Source: Bacteroidota bacterium
GTDB lineage: Bacteria > Bacteroidota > Bacteroidia > Bacteroidales > FEN-979
Assembly (NCBI GenBank): GCA_026391775.1
Contig: JAPLDK010000011.1
Coordinates: forward strand, 1-64,000
Length of the DNA: 64,000 nt
Direction of reading: 5' to 3'
The position numbers and the translations under genes are program-made. The notes below the pieces were generated by a model that was not told the origin of the DNA, made no database searches, and was given only the letters and a program-made list of their open reading frames with translations. Of this stretch, positions 26,511-36,225 are shown in pieces (positions within the stretch are counted from its first letter, which is position 1; every line of letters begins with the position of its first letter).

Positions 26511-27929
26511 ATGAAAATCTTTAGCAAACTGGTTTTAATGGGTCTTTTATGCAGTTGTATTACTCCTGCGTCTGCCCAAAAGGCGTACAAAGTGCAATTC
26601 CATATCAAAGGAATGAAAGATACAACATGCCTTATAGCAAATTATTATGGAAATGGGACATACATTAAAGACACATTAAAAATTGATAAATCTGGGAAGT
26701 GTACGTTCACAGGTGCTGAGGATCTCCCAAAGGGTATTTATATTTTTATTATTACCGAGAAGAATTACTTTGACTTCATTATCAACAATGATAAGGAATT
26801 CAGCATGGAGGCTGACAAGGTCAACACCTTGAAAACCATGACCATCAAGGGTTCTCCTGAGAACACACTATTTTATGATTATCTTAAATTCAACAAGCAG
26901 GAATACAATAAAGTACAAGTTTTTCAGAAAGAGCTGGATAAACATTCAAAGAATCCAGACTCAGCGAAGTTGCTTTCCGACAGTATTTTTAAATTCAACA
27001 GAATCATTATACAGTATAAGCTGAATTTAGTAAAGCAATACCCAAAGTCGTTTCTTGCGTTTATGATAAATATCATGAAGGAACCGGAAGTGCCGGAGAC
27101 TCCTACCCTGCCGAATGGCCGTAAAGATTCGACTTTCTCATACAGGTATTACAGGAACCATTTCTGGGATGATGTGAGTTTCACGGATGACCGGGCTCTT
27201 CGTACACCGGTTTTTCATGCCAAACTCTTGAAGTATTTTGATAAAGTCCTTCCGCAGTCACCCGATACAATTATTAATGAAGCTGATTTTTTGATCGAAA
27301 AATCTCGCATAAACTCTGAAATGTTTAAGTATATAGTATGGTTTGTCACCAGGCAGTATGAGAATTCCGAGATTATGGGTTTTGACAAGATTTTTGTTCA
27401 TGTAGTCAATAAATACTACATAACGAACCAGACCACATGGGTTAATGAGACAGTGAAGAAGGAGATCATTAAAAAAGCCGCCAAGATGGAGTCTCTTCTT
27501 ATCGGGAAACGACCACCTAACATGATCATGCAGGATACCAGCCTTCAGCTCGTCTCAATGTATAACATTAATGCCAGGACACTGCTTATTCTTTTCTGGG
27601 ACCCCGAATGCAATCATTGTGAGCAGGAAATACCAAAATTAAAAGACTTCTTTGATACAAGCCGGGACAAATACGGTTTAGATATATTTGCCGTTTGTTC
27701 CGATACATCACTGGTCAAGATGAAGAATTACATTAAAAAGAAGAATCTGACCTGGATCAATGTTGACGGGCCACGCACATTGACGGGGGAATATCACGGG
27801 CAATATGATATTACTTCCACCCCTGTCATTTACATTCTCAACGAGCAGAAGGAGATCATCGCCAAAAGACTGGCAGTTGATCAGATAGAAAAATTTCTCG
27901 AAAATTATTACAGGAAAAAGGAAAAGTAA
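26511..27929 (+). CDS. Exported thioredoxin-fold protein (DUF4369/DUF5106-like, TlpA-type)
   Basis: A 472-aa periplasmic protein with a signal peptide (about 1-22, ending at SAQK). The N-terminal domain (YKVQFHIKGMKDTTCLIANY) is DUF4369-like; the middle is helical and DUF5106-like; residues of about 340-470 are a thioredoxin fold with LFWDPECNHCEQEIPKL, giving a CNHC active site, and the cis-Pro segment DITSTPVIYIL. It probably reduces or isomerises disulfides in exported proteins. It lies 13 nt after the YdcF-like gene and ends before a strong terminator. Confidence 0.82.
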   Translation: MKIFSKLVLMGLLCSCITPASAQKAYKVQFHIKGMKDTTCLIANYYGNGTYIKDTLKIDKSGKCTFTGAEDLPKGIYIFIITEKNYFDFIINNDKEFSMEADKVNTLKTMTIKGSPENTLFYDYLKFNKQEYNKVQVFQKELDKHSKNPDSAKLLSDSIFKFNRIIIQYKLNLVKQYPKSFLAFMINIMKEPEVPETPTLPNGRKDSTFSYRYYRNHFWDDVSFTDDRALRTPVFHAKLLKYFDKVLPQSPDTIINEADFLIEKSRINSEMFKYIVWFVTRQYENSEIMGFDKIFVHVVNKYYITNQTTWVNETVKKEIIKKAAKMESLLIGKRPPNMIMQDTSLQLVSMYNINARTLLILFWDPECNHCEQEIPKLKDFFDTSRDKYGLDIFAVCSDTSLVKMKNYIKKKNLTWINVDGPRTLTGEYHGQYDITSTPVIYILNEQKEIIAKRLAVDQIEKFLENYYRKKEK

Positions 27930-27930
27930 A

Positions 27931-27960
27931 AAAAAGGCGCCGTATACAGGCGCCCTTTCC
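27931..27960. terminator. Bidirectional terminator between the thioredoxin-fold gene and rplT
   Basis: GGCGCC repeats at 27936-27941 and 27949-27954 form a 6-bp G/C stem with a 7-nt loop. A run of A precedes it and pyrimidines follow, so it works best for rplT on the minus strand. Confidence 0.7.
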
Positions 27961-27975
27961 TTTATTTATAATTTC

Positions 27976-28323
27976 CTACTTGTTGATTTCCTCAACAATA
28001 GCTTTAAAGGCTTCAGGATGGTTCATTGCGAGATCTGCAAGGGTTTTGCGGTTCAGGGCGATATTGTGTTCAGCAATTTTTCCCATGAAAACCGAATACG
28101 ACAACCCAAACTGGCGCACACCTGCATTGATACGGGTTATCCACAGACCGCGGAAATCTCTTTTCTTGGTGCGGCGGTCGCGATAAGCGTAGGTCAGACC
28201 TTTCTCAACCGAGTTTTTGGCTACGGTCAGGACATTTTTTCTTCTTCCAAATTGCCCCTTGGCTTGTTTCAGAACCTTTTTCCTTCTGGCCCTGGAGGCA
28301 ACTGCATTTACTGATCTTGGCAT
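27976..28323 (-). CDS. rplT: 50S ribosomal protein L20
   Basis: A 115-aa basic protein of normal length. It binds 23S rRNA early in large-subunit assembly. [19 protein letters not shown] and the [20 protein letters not shown] block are diagnostic. It is the last gene of thrS-infC-rpmI-rplT, the order conserved across bacteria, and ends before a hairpin. Confidence 0.97.
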   Translation of the reverse strand: MPRSVNAVASRARRKKVLKQAKGQFGRRKNVLTVAKNSVEKGLTYAYRDRRTKKRDFRGLWITRINAGVRQFGLSYSVFMGKIAEHNIALNRKTLADLAMNHPEAFKAIVEEINK

Positions 28324-28395
28324 TGTTTTACATTTTTTTGTATCAGCGCCCTGTGTTTAGCAAGATCTTAAAGCTGAATACAAGTTCGACATAAT

Positions 28396-28590
28396 TTAAT
28401 TTTGAAGCATTTCCTTAACATTAGCGGCATCGGCTTTGTCAACAATAGTTGAGTAAGTAAGATTACGCTTCCGTTTCTTTGACTTTTTGGTCAGGATGTG
28501 GCTTTTAAAAGCATGCTTCCTCTTGATTTTTCCGGTACCGGTCAGAGTGAACCGTTTTTTTGCACCGGATTTCGACTTCATTTTTGGCAT
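28396..28590 (-). CDS. rpmI: 50S ribosomal protein L35
   Basis: A 64-aa very basic protein, with [14 protein letters not shown] and the [17 protein letters not shown] core of L35. It lies 72 nt upstream of rplT and 41 nt downstream of infC. Confidence 0.97.
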   Translation of the reverse strand: MPKMKSKSGAKKRFTLTGTGKIKRKHAFKSHILTKKSKKRKRNLTYSTIVDKADAANVKEMLQN

Positions 28591-28631
28591 GATTGTTATT
28601 ATTTACGATTTACGATTTATTGAATCATGAA

Positions 28632-29186
28632 TTATTTTTTTGGGGCTATGATCATGATCATTCGCTTCCCTTCAAGCCGGGGCATTTGTTCTATCTTGCC
28701 GAAATCAACAACCGATTGAGCAAATTTCAGTAGGATTAGTTCGCCCTGTTCTTTATAAATAATCGAACGGCCTTTGAAGAACACATCAACCTTGACTTTG
28801 GCCCCCTCTTTAAGGAATTTGATAGCATGGTTCAGTTTAAAATTGAAATCATGGTCATCGGTATTGGGACCCAGCCGGATCTCTTTGATGACAATCTTTG
28901 CCGTTTTGGCTTTCATTTCCTTCTGTTTCTTCTTCAGCTCATAAAGGAATTTCTTATAATCCACAACCTTACAAACAGGTGGATTTGCAGTCGGTGATAT
29001 TTCAACCAGGTCGAGGCCGATATTTTCTGCAATATTCAGCGCTTCCCTGAGGTTATAAATACCCGGTGTAATGTTCTCTCCAACCACACGCACGACAGGC
29101 GATTTGATGTTCTGGTTGATGTTGTGGAGATCTTCCTTCTTCTGCGGTCTTGTAAACCTCCTCGGATGTTGATAAGGTGTTGCTAT
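28632..29186 (-). CDS. infC: Translation initiation factor IF-3, apparently from an AUA start
   Basis: The conserved N-terminal helix of IF-3 (HNINQNIKSPVVRVVGEN) continues upstream of the first conventional start (GTG, 29093) and the frame stays open to a TAA at 29201-29199. In between there is no ATG, GTG or TTG. An excellent Shine-Dalgarno AAAGGAGG (29198-29191) stands 4 nt before ATA (29186-29184), giving 184 aa that begin (M)ATPYQHPRRF. E. coli infC uses AUU, which lets IF-3 repress its own synthesis; AUA here may do the same. The C-terminal domain is complete. The factor acts on the 30S subunit in start-codon selection. Confidence 0.88.
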   Translation of the reverse strand: MATPYQHPRRFTRPQKKEDLHNINQNIKSPVVRVVGENITPGIYNLREALNIAENIGLDLVEISPTANPPVCKVVDYKKFLYELKKKQKEMKAKTAKIVIKEIRLGPNTDDHDFNFKLNHAIKFLKEGAKVKVDVFFKGRSIIYKEQGELILLKFAQSVVDFGKIEQMPRLEGKRMIMIIAPKK

Positions 29187-29267
29187 ATTTCCTCCTTTTT
29201 TAAATGTGAACGTGACCCGTTATCTGCGGACCATGATCAGGTCCCGGTTCACGATTCCCGGTTCACG
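29187..29267. repeat. Short direct repeats between infC and thrS
   Basis: CCCGGTTCACG occurs twice (29243-29253 and 29257-29267), with a related GTGAACGTGACCCG just upstream. A similar small tandem, TTTACGA repeated, lies between rpmI and infC near 28603-28616. Function unknown; such simple spacers are common in this phylum. Confidence 0.5.
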
Positions 29268-31211
29268 TTAATTAAGTTCGCCTAATTCCTTATTTACTTC
29301 AGTTTTTATATAATTTATAAACTCTTCAATTTTCTGTGGACCAAGATCTCCCTGGCCATGTTTGCGAACCGAGACGCTACCTTCGTTTTCTTCCCTCTCC
29401 CCTACTACCAGCATAAATGGTATCTTGGAGAGTTCAGCATCACGTATCTTCTTGCCGGCCTTTTCGTTACGGTCGTCAATCCGGGTACGAATTTCGGAAT
29501 TATTCAGCAAATTCAAAACTTTTTTTGCATAATTAATGTATTTCTCACTGATTGGCAGTATGATAGCTTGATCCGGGGTAAGCCATAACGGGAAGTTCCC
29601 GGCAGTATGTTCAAGCAGCACTGCAACAAAACGTTCCATGGACCCGAACGGAGCACGGTGGATCATTACAGGACGGTGTTTCTGGTTGTCGGCACCTATA
29701 TATTCAAGTTCAAAGCGTTCAGGGAGGTTATAGTCTACCTGTATAGTACCCAGCTGCCATTTCCTTCCTAAAGCGTCTTTGACCATGAAATCCATCTTGG
29801 GGCCATAGAATGCCGCTTCTCCGGGAACGATAACCGTGTTCAGATTACATTCGGCAGCAACCTCCAGGATAGCAGATTCGGCTTTCTCCCAGTTTTCATC
29901 AGAACCAAGGTATTTCTCCGTGTTCTTCGAATCGCGAAGCGAAATCTGAACGATAAAATCCTTAAAATCAAGCGCTTTAAAAATGAGCATAACGATGTCC
30001 ATCACACCCTTGAACTCATCCTTAACCTGTTCAGGAGTGCAGAAAATATGCGCATCATCCTGTGTAAATCCGCGTACACGCGTCAACCCGTGAAGTTCTC
30101 CGCTCTGTTCATAGCGGTATACAGTGCCGAATTCAGCCAGCCTGACAGGCAATTCACGATATGAATGTGGTTTGGACTTATATATTTCGCAATGATGCGG
30201 ACAATTCATGGGTTTAAGAAAGAACTCTTCGCCGGGAACAGGAGTTGAGATCGGCCTGAAAGAACTTTCACCGTATTTCTGATAATGTCCCGATATCTTG
30301 TAGAGCTCGACATTTCCTATATGGGGGCAGATCACCGGCTCATATCCTGCTTCCTTCTGAACCTTCTTCAGGAACATTTCAAGGCGTTCGCGGAGTTGGG
30401 CCCCACGGGGCAGCCAAAGCGGAAGTCCAAGGCCCACCTTCTGTGAAAATGTAAACAACTCCATTTCCTTCCCAAGTTTGCGATGGTCACGCTTTTTAGC
30501 TTCCTCGAGCAAGACGAGGTATTCATCAAGTTCCTTCTGTTTTGGGAATGTAATACCATAAATACGGGTAAGCTGTTTGCGGGTCTCATCACCACGCCAG
30601 TAGGCACCGGCAATATTCAGGAGTTTTACAGCCTTTATGAAACTTGTATCGGGAAGATGCGGGCCCCTGCAAAGATCAGTAAAATGGCCGGATTCATAAA
30701 AAGTGATCTCCCCGTCGGTCAGGTCATTCAGCAATTCGATCTTATATTCATCGCCTTTCCTGGTAAAATAGCCGATAGCTTCAGCTTTGGAAACATCTTT
30801 CCTTATATATGCCTGCTTTTCCTTTGCAAGCTCCAGTATCTTTGCTTCTATTTTTGGAAAATCTTCTGAGGATATCGGCCAGTCGCCAAAATCGATATCG
30901 TAATAAAACCCGTTTTCAATGTCCGGACCAATGCCGAATTTCACTCCCGGGTAAAGCTGTTCAATAGCTTCTGCCATAAGGTGAGCGGAAGAATGCCACA
31001 TCGTGGCTTTGCCTTCTGCATCGTTCCAGGTAAGGAGTTTGAGGGTGGAATCAGAGGTAATAGGCTTTGTTGCATCCCGTACCTCGTTATTAACTTTTGC
31101 AGCCAGCACATTGCGTGCCAACCCTTCGCTTATACTTTTCGCAACTTCCAGCCCGGTGACACCTTTGGGGTATTCTTTTACGGAACCGTCTGGCAAAGTA
31201 ATATGGATCAT
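29268..31211 (-). CDS. thrS: Threonine-tRNA ligase
   Basis: A 647-aa class II synthetase of normal length, with a TGS domain ([19 protein letters not shown]), the editing/SAD domain ([18 protein letters not shown] and [12 protein letters not shown]), the catalytic core (motif 2 [20 protein letters not shown]; zinc ligands in [10 protein letters not shown]) and an anticodon-binding domain. It charges tRNA-Thr in the cytosol. It heads the thrS-infC-rpmI-rplT operon under a canonical promoter. Confidence 0.97.
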   Translation of the reverse strand: MIHITLPDGSVKEYPKGVTGLEVAKSISEGLARNVLAAKVNNEVRDATKPITSDSTLKLLTWNDAEGKATMWHSSAHLMAEAIEQLYPGVKFGIGPDIENGFYYDIDFGDWPISSEDFPKIEAKILELAKEKQAYIRKDVSKAEAIGYFTRKGDEYKIELLNDLTDGEITFYESGHFTDLCRGPHLPDTSFIKAVKLLNIAGAYWRGDETRKQLTRIYGITFPKQKELDEYLVLLEEAKKRDHRKLGKEMELFTFSQKVGLGLPLWLPRGAQLRERLEMFLKKVQKEAGYEPVICPHIGNVELYKISGHYQKYGESSFRPISTPVPGEEFFLKPMNCPHHCEIYKSKPHSYRELPVRLAEFGTVYRYEQSGELHGLTRVRGFTQDDAHIFCTPEQVKDEFKGVMDIVMLIFKALDFKDFIVQISLRDSKNTEKYLGSDENWEKAESAILEVAAECNLNTVIVPGEAAFYGPKMDFMVKDALGRKWQLGTIQVDYNLPERFELEYIGADNQKHRPVMIHRAPFGSMERFVAVLLEHTAGNFPLWLTPDQAIILPISEKYINYAKKVLNLLNNSEIRTRIDDRNEKAGKKIRDAELSKIPFMLVVGEREENEGSVSVRKHGQGDLGPQKIEEFINYIKTEVNKELGELN

Positions 31212-31238
31212 TACAATACCTCTGTCAAATTAGGGGTG

Positions 31239-31268
31239 CAAAATTACTAATAAAATAGGAAACCACAA
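31239..31268 (-). promoter_or_regulatory. Canonical promoter of thrS
   Basis: On the minus strand TTG (31268-31266), 19 nt, then TAATTTTG (31246-31239), an exact match to the Bacteroidota pattern. The ATG is 28 nt downstream. Confidence 0.8.
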
Positions 31269-31298
31269 AGTATTGAAGCAATTATATCTTAAGGGCCT

Positions 31299-33254
31299 TT
31301 ACAATGTCCCTGCGATCCTGAACTCAGTCCTCCTGTTATTGGCCCGGCCCTGCTCAGTATCATTACTGTCGATAGGCCGCGTTAAACCATATCCTGCATA
31401 ACTCAGCCTCCCTGCCGCAATGCCGTTCACTATAAGATAATCATACACGGCTTTTGCCCGGTTTCTTGATAATTCAATGTTATAGGCCGGTGTCCCCATA
31501 TTATCAGTATGTCCGCTGAGTTCCACTTTAATCTTTGAATTTTTACGCAGAAATTCGAGCAATTTCGAGAGCTCTCCCATTGATTCTGGTTTAAGAATAT
31601 ATTTATCCGTATCGAAGAAAATATTTCTAAGAACAACAGATTCCCCAACCATAACCGGCTTCAGCGCTATATTTTTTATAAAGGGCTTGTCGATGCCATG
31701 AAGGCCTTTCAGGGAGAAATTATCCGAATAGAAGAGGTAGCCGTCTTTGGAAACATTCAGGCCGTAATCCTTATCAATAGGCAATACCAGCAGGAACTCA
31801 CCGTTTACAGGGTCAGAAACCGAGTTGGCAACGGTACCACCGTCTCCGAGGTTTGTCAGTTCAAAACGGGCCTGCAGCCTTTTCTTTGTTTCACTGTCGA
31901 ACACAATACCTTTAAAATAAGTCGACGGAATTGGTCTGGCTTCCTTGTACAGCGGGAACTGATAAATATCCTGACGGCCCTTCCCTCCGAACTTGTCGGA
32001 TGAGATGTAAGCCTTGTCACCCCTTGAATTTACGATAAGAACCATTTCATCTGAATTAGTGTTTATCGGATACCCCAGGTTAATGGCCTTGCTCCAGGTA
32101 TTATCGGGTTTCCTGCGTGAGTAAAAAAGGTCAAACCCACCCATTCCAGGATGGCCTTTGGATGAGAAATAAAGTGTTTGGCCATCGCTGTGGATAAAAG
32201 GGGCCATTTCCTCAAAAGCTGTATTGATTGAATCTCCAAGGTTTACGGGCTCTGTCCAGCTTCCGTCGGCCTGTAACTCTGTTTTCCAGATATCCGAACT
32301 TCCTTTGCCCCCTGGACGTTTACTGGCAAAATATAAGGTTTTGCCATCCGATGAGAAACAGGGCTGGGAATCCCAGGTAGTGGAATTCACAACAGGACCC
32401 AGATTCTCAGGTTCAGTCCAGGAGTCACCGATCTTTCTTGACCAGTAGATGTCGCAGCTCCCCAAGCCGTCGGGACGCTCGCATCCTGCAAAGAAAAGAT
32501 ACCTCCCGTCGGGGGAAATGTTCAATGCCCCTTCGTTTCCTGCAGTGTTTATAGGTGGCCCCATATTCCTTGCCATGCGCCATGTGACAGAATCAACTTT
32601 TCTGGTCGCATAAAAGTCTTCCTCATACCCTTTCAAATCAGGTTTTTTCTCGTTTCTCGGTACCTTACGCGTAAAATAGAGCAGCTCCTCATCCGTAGTG
32701 ATCGCATTAATATATTCATCGAACCGGGTGTTGATGCTGTCGCCAAGGTTCACCGGGCTGAAAGGTACAGGATGTTCCAGGGCTTCCGCACCGAACCTGG
32801 CATTGGCAAGTTGCGCCATGGACTTCCTTCGTTTGACATCGGGCACATTTTTTCCTTCAAGATACTTTGCAAAGTCAATTTCCGAATCCCTGTACCTGCC
32901 AAGGTACAACTCAAGCCCGCCAATTATAAAATACAGGTTGTTCGAAAACGAAGCATTGCTCCTGAGTACCTTTTTGTATGCTTCTATTGCTTCGGAAGGC
33001 ATTTTTGCATCCGACAGAAGATCCCCTTTGAGTATCAGGGCTTCACAGAAGGTGGAATCGGCTTCCAAAGCTTTAATGATCCCGGCCATGGCCCTTGCAT
33101 TGTCCCTGTCCTGATAAGCCTGCATTGCTGCATCGAATTCTTTTTCAGCCTTTTTATTGTTTGTGGATAGCTGATTGGCGGGTTGCTGGGCTTGAGAGCC
33201 GATAGCAAGCAGGACGAGAAACAGGGTGACGGAGGCCGGATGCAGGATTTTCAT
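31299..33254 (-). CDS. OmpA-family lipoprotein-like outer membrane protein with TPR and PD40 repeats
   Basis: A 651-aa protein. The start at 33254 (MKILHPASVTLFLVLLAIGSQA) gives a clean signal peptide, while a longer open frame upstream overlaps queE. Residues of about 28-140 are TPR-like helices; about 210-440 are four WD40-like PD40 strands with repeated DGRYLFFAG, DGKTLYFASKRPGG and DGQTLYFSSKGHPG; a carboxypeptidase-regulatory-like segment follows; the end is an OmpA domain binding peptidoglycan (ELSGHTDNMGTPAYNIELS, then RRTEFRI). This layout is typical of Bacteroidota envelope proteins such as PorE relatives. Its ATG overlaps the queE stop as ATGA. Confidence 0.85.
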   Translation of the reverse strand: MKILHPASVTLFLVLLAIGSQAQQPANQLSTNNKKAEKEFDAAMQAYQDRDNARAMAGIIKALEADSTFCEALILKGDLLSDAKMPSEAIEAYKKVLRSNASFSNNLYFIIGGLELYLGRYRDSEIDFAKYLEGKNVPDVKRRKSMAQLANARFGAEALEHPVPFSPVNLGDSINTRFDEYINAITTDEELLYFTRKVPRNEKKPDLKGYEEDFYATRKVDSVTWRMARNMGPPINTAGNEGALNISPDGRYLFFAGCERPDGLGSCDIYWSRKIGDSWTEPENLGPVVNSTTWDSQPCFSSDGKTLYFASKRPGGKGSSDIWKTELQADGSWTEPVNLGDSINTAFEEMAPFIHSDGQTLYFSSKGHPGMGGFDLFYSRRKPDNTWSKAINLGYPINTNSDEMVLIVNSRGDKAYISSDKFGGKGRQDIYQFPLYKEARPIPSTYFKGIVFDSETKKRLQARFELTNLGDGGTVANSVSDPVNGEFLLVLPIDKDYGLNVSKDGYLFYSDNFSLKGLHGIDKPFIKNIALKPVMVGESVVLRNIFFDTDKYILKPESMGELSKLLEFLRKNSKIKVELSGHTDNMGTPAYNIELSRNRAKAVYDYLIVNGIAAGRLSYAGYGLTRPIDSNDTEQGRANNRRTEFRIAGTL

Positions 33255-33883
33255 GGTATCCTCATATATTTGTGGCTCTGAAGTGAAATCTTCCATCGCG
33301 GATGTTCCTTGATATAACTGATGATCCGGGGCAATATTGTATTCCTGCGGCTCCACTCCGGCTGAAGGTATAATTGGCAGCCTGCCTTCACTTTTTCCAT
33401 ATTTTCCTCAGCCCAGCAAAGATCGGTTTCATCCTGTATGATCACCTTAAGCTCATCAGCCTTAAGAAAGATCTCTTTCAGAGGTGGACTGCTTTTTTTA
33501 GGGGAAAGGCAGATCCAGTCTGGGGTTCCTCTCAAAGGCTGAGACCCGGAAGTTTCAATAAATATCTTAACACCATGCTGTTTAAGCCCCTGTGAAAGAT
33601 AATCAAGGTTGTAATTCAGGGGCTCACCCCCTGTGATGACCACTGCTTTTGCAGGGAATTCCAGAGCTCTTGATATGACTCCATCAGTTTCCACCGGAGG
33701 ATAAAGCTGGGCATTCCAGCTCTCCCTGATGTCACACCAGCTGCATCCCACATCGCAGCCTCCTATACGGATAAAATAAGCTGCCTGCCCCGTATTGTAT
33801 CCTTCGCCCTGAAGGGTATAAAATTCTTCCATGACGGGAAGCAATTTCCCTTCGGCCAATAAAATATCTGAAGTTTTATCCAA
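33251..33883 (-). CDS. queE: 7-carboxy-7-deazaguanine synthase
   Basis: A 210-aa radical SAM enzyme that makes the deazapurine core of queuosine from carboxy-tetrahydropterin. GGCDVGCSWCDIRESW holds the CxxxCxxC cluster motif, EEFYTLQGEGYNTG is the family N-terminus, and ITGGEPLNY is the GGE motif. The start shown is TTG at 33883; an ATG at 33832 (MEEFYTLQ) is the alternative. It lies 6 nt after folD and overlaps the OmpA-family gene by ATGA. Substrate and fold are well supported. Confidence 0.9.
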   Translation of the reverse strand: MDKTSDILLAEGKLLPVMEEFYTLQGEGYNTGQAAYFIRIGGCDVGCSWCDIRESWNAQLYPPVETDGVISRALEFPAKAVVITGGEPLNYNLDYLSQGLKQHGVKIFIETSGSQPLRGTPDWICLSPKKSSPPLKEIFLKADELKVIIQDETDLCWAEENMEKVKAGCQLYLQPEWSRRNTILPRIISYIKEHPRWKISLQSHKYMRIP

Positions 33884-33889
33884 AAAGGT

Positions 33890-34771
33890 TTATTTGATTT
33901 CTTTTTTTGAGGCTTTCAGGGTGTTCAAGAGCAGGGAAACGATGGTCATAAGGCCTACTCCGCCTGGTACCGGAGTTATGGCTGAACACTTTTTTGAAAC
34001 TTCATCGAAGACTACATCTCCCTTCAGTCTGAAGCCGGATTTTGTATCCCCGGCCGGTATACGGTGCATACCCACATCGACGACAACGGCATCTTTCTTA
34101 ACCATATCGGCGGTTACAATCCCCAGTTTGCCCATTGCAACAATTAAAATGTCGGCATCCAGGGTGTATTTTTTAATATCCGGAGTGTAACTGTGGCAAA
34201 GGGTAACTGTGGCATTCGCGTTTTTGGCTTTCCTTGAAAGCATGAGGCTGATAGGAGTTCCTACGATATTACTGCGGCCTAGGACAACAACATGCTTGCC
34301 TTCGGTTTCAATATGATATCGTTCAAGCAGTGTCATAATGCCAAAGGGCGTTGCCGGAAGGAATGACGGAAGGTTGAGCATCATACGGCCTACGTTTACC
34401 GGATGAAAGCCATCTACATCTTTCAGAGGATTAATCCTTTCAATGATCTTATGTTCATTGATATGCTTCGGCAGGGGAAGTTGCACAATAAAGCCGTCAA
34501 CATCCCCGTCCTTATTCAGAAAATCGACAACTTCAAGCAGGTTCTTCTCCGTGAAATTTTCAGGATATCTATAAACGGAAGAGGTAAATCCAACTTCCCT
34601 GCAGGATTTCTCCTTATTGGCCACATAAGTCTGGCTGGCAGGGTCCTCCCCAACAAGCACTGCTGCCAGGTGGGGTGCAGGTTTCCCTTTATCCAGGAAT
34701 TCCTTTTTAACTTCCTTGGTGATCTCCGATTTAATCTGTTCCGATAATGTTCTGCCGTCGAGAAGAATCAT
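33890..34771 (-). CDS. folD: Bifunctional methylenetetrahydrofolate dehydrogenase/cyclohydrolase
   Basis: A 293-aa protein of normal length. YVANKEKSCREVGF carries the catalytic Lys, VQLPLPKHI and GRSNIVGTPISLML are the folate and NADP signatures. It interconverts 5,10-methylene- and 10-formyl-tetrahydrofolate in the cytosol. It lies 9 nt after ffh. Confidence 0.96.
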   Translation of the reverse strand: MILLDGRTLSEQIKSEITKEVKKEFLDKGKPAPHLAAVLVGEDPASQTYVANKEKSCREVGFTSSVYRYPENFTEKNLLEVVDFLNKDGDVDGFIVQLPLPKHINEHKIIERINPLKDVDGFHPVNVGRMMLNLPSFLPATPFGIMTLLERYHIETEGKHVVVLGRSNIVGTPISLMLSRKAKNANATVTLCHSYTPDIKKYTLDADILIVAMGKLGIVTADMVKKDAVVVDVGMHRIPAGDTKSGFRLKGDVVFDEVSKKCSAITPVPGGVGLMTIVSLLLNTLKASKKEIK

Positions 34772-34780
34772 AAGCTTGAA

Positions 34781-36115
34781 TTAATTTTGGCGCATATTCC
34801 GCATGATGTTGGCCATGTTCCGGCCTTTGTTTGCCGTAACCATCTTCATCATTTTGCGGGTATCCTCGAATTGCTTGATCAGTTTATTCACATCCTGAAT
34901 GGTAGTCCCTGAACCCTCTGCAATACGTTTACGCCTGTTGCCATTCAGAATCGCAGGATCCGATCTCTCGGCGGGGGTCATGGAATGGATGATGGCTTCG
35001 ATTCCCTTGAAGGCATTGTCATCAATATCAAGGTCGCGCAAAGCTTTCCCCATTCCGGGCAGCATACCGAGGAGGTCTTTTACATTCCCCATTTTCTTGA
35101 TCTGTTTGATCTGTGCCAGGAAATCGTCAAAATTGAACTGATTTTTGGCGATTTTTTTCTGCAGCCTCTTGGCTTCTTCCTCGTCGAACTGTTCCTGGGC
35201 TTTTTCAACAAGAGAAACGATATCGCCCATCCCCAGGATACGGTCTGCCATACGTTCAGGGTAAAATACATCCAGGGCATCCATTTTCTCACCAATACCG
35301 ACGAATTTAATCGGTTTATTGACCACCGATTTAATACTCAGAGCCGCGCCCCCTCGGGTGTCGCCGTCTAGTTTGGTCAGCACAACTCCGTCAAAATCAA
35401 GCCTGTCGTTGAATGATTTGGCAGTATTCACTGCATCCTGGCCTGTCATTGAGTCAACGACAAAAAGGATTTCATGAGGGTTGACGGCCTGTTTAATATT
35501 GTAAATTTCGGCCATCATTTCCTCATCGATTGCCAGCCGTCCTGCGGTATCGATAATGACTACGTTATGACCATAATCCTTGGCAAAGGAAATGCCGTGT
35601 TTTATAATTTTTACAGGATCCTTGCTGTCTTCCTCAGTAAATACTTTAATATCGATCTGTTCACCAAGTACTTTCAACTGGTCAATAGCGGCAGGACGAT
35701 AGACGTCACCTGCGATAAGTAAAGGATTTCTTCCTCTTTTAGTCTTAAGGTAATTGCCCAGTTTTGCTGAAAAAGTTGTTTTACCGGAACCCTGGAGGCC
35801 TGCTATCAGGAATATCGCAGGATCGGCTTTCAGATTTATCTCGGTTTTCTGGCCTCCCATCAGTTCAACCAGTTCATCATGAACGATTTTTATCATTAGC
35901 TGACCGGGAGATACAGCTGTAAGAACATTCTCTCCGAGAGCCTTTTCCTTGACCTGGTCGGTGAATTGTTTGGCTATTTTAAAACTGACATCGGCGTCGA
36001 GCAGGGCTTTGCGCACATCTTTAAGAGTCTCTGCCACATTGATTTCCGTAATATGTCCGTGGCCTTTAAGGACTTTAAAGGCCCTGTCGAGTTTGTCACT
36101 TAGTCCTTCAAACAT
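34781..36115 (-). CDS. ffh: Signal recognition particle GTPase
   Basis: A 444-aa SRP54 protein. The N domain is followed by the G domain with GLQGSGKTTFSAKLG (P loop), DTAGRLAID and TKLDGDTRGGAAL, then the M domain with LGMLPGMGKALRDLDID and RRKRIAEGSGTTIQDVN, which bind 4.5S RNA and signal peptides. It delivers nascent inner membrane proteins to FtsY. It leads the operon ffh-folD-queE-OmpA family. Confidence 0.97.
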   Translation of the reverse strand: MFEGLSDKLDRAFKVLKGHGHITEINVAETLKDVRKALLDADVSFKIAKQFTDQVKEKALGENVLTAVSPGQLMIKIVHDELVELMGGQKTEINLKADPAIFLIAGLQGSGKTTFSAKLGNYLKTKRGRNPLLIAGDVYRPAAIDQLKVLGEQIDIKVFTEEDSKDPVKIIKHGISFAKDYGHNVVIIDTAGRLAIDEEMMAEIYNIKQAVNPHEILFVVDSMTGQDAVNTAKSFNDRLDFDGVVLTKLDGDTRGGAALSIKSVVNKPIKFVGIGEKMDALDVFYPERMADRILGMGDIVSLVEKAQEQFDEEEAKRLQKKIAKNQFNFDDFLAQIKQIKKMGNVKDLLGMLPGMGKALRDLDIDDNAFKGIEAIIHSMTPAERSDPAILNGNRRKRIAEGSGTTIQDVNKLIKQFEDTRKMMKMVTANKGRNMANIMRNMRQN

Positions 36116-36134
36116 CGGTTATTCTTTTGGGCTG

Positions 36135-36197
36135 CAAAGTTAATCATTCTTTTTATGTTAAATTTTGCTGGTTATGTTGATTTTCTTTGTATGTTTG
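36135..36197. promoter_or_regulatory. Divergent -7 boxes for ffh and the BNR/PKD gene
   Basis: TAACTTTG on the minus strand (36142-36135) precedes ffh by 19 nt. TATGTTTG on the + strand (36190-36197) precedes the ATG at 36226 by 28 nt, with a TTG at 36165-36167, a little farther than usual. Confidence 0.55.
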
Positions 36198-36225
36198 CTA
36201 AAATATAAACTTTAAATTAAACATT

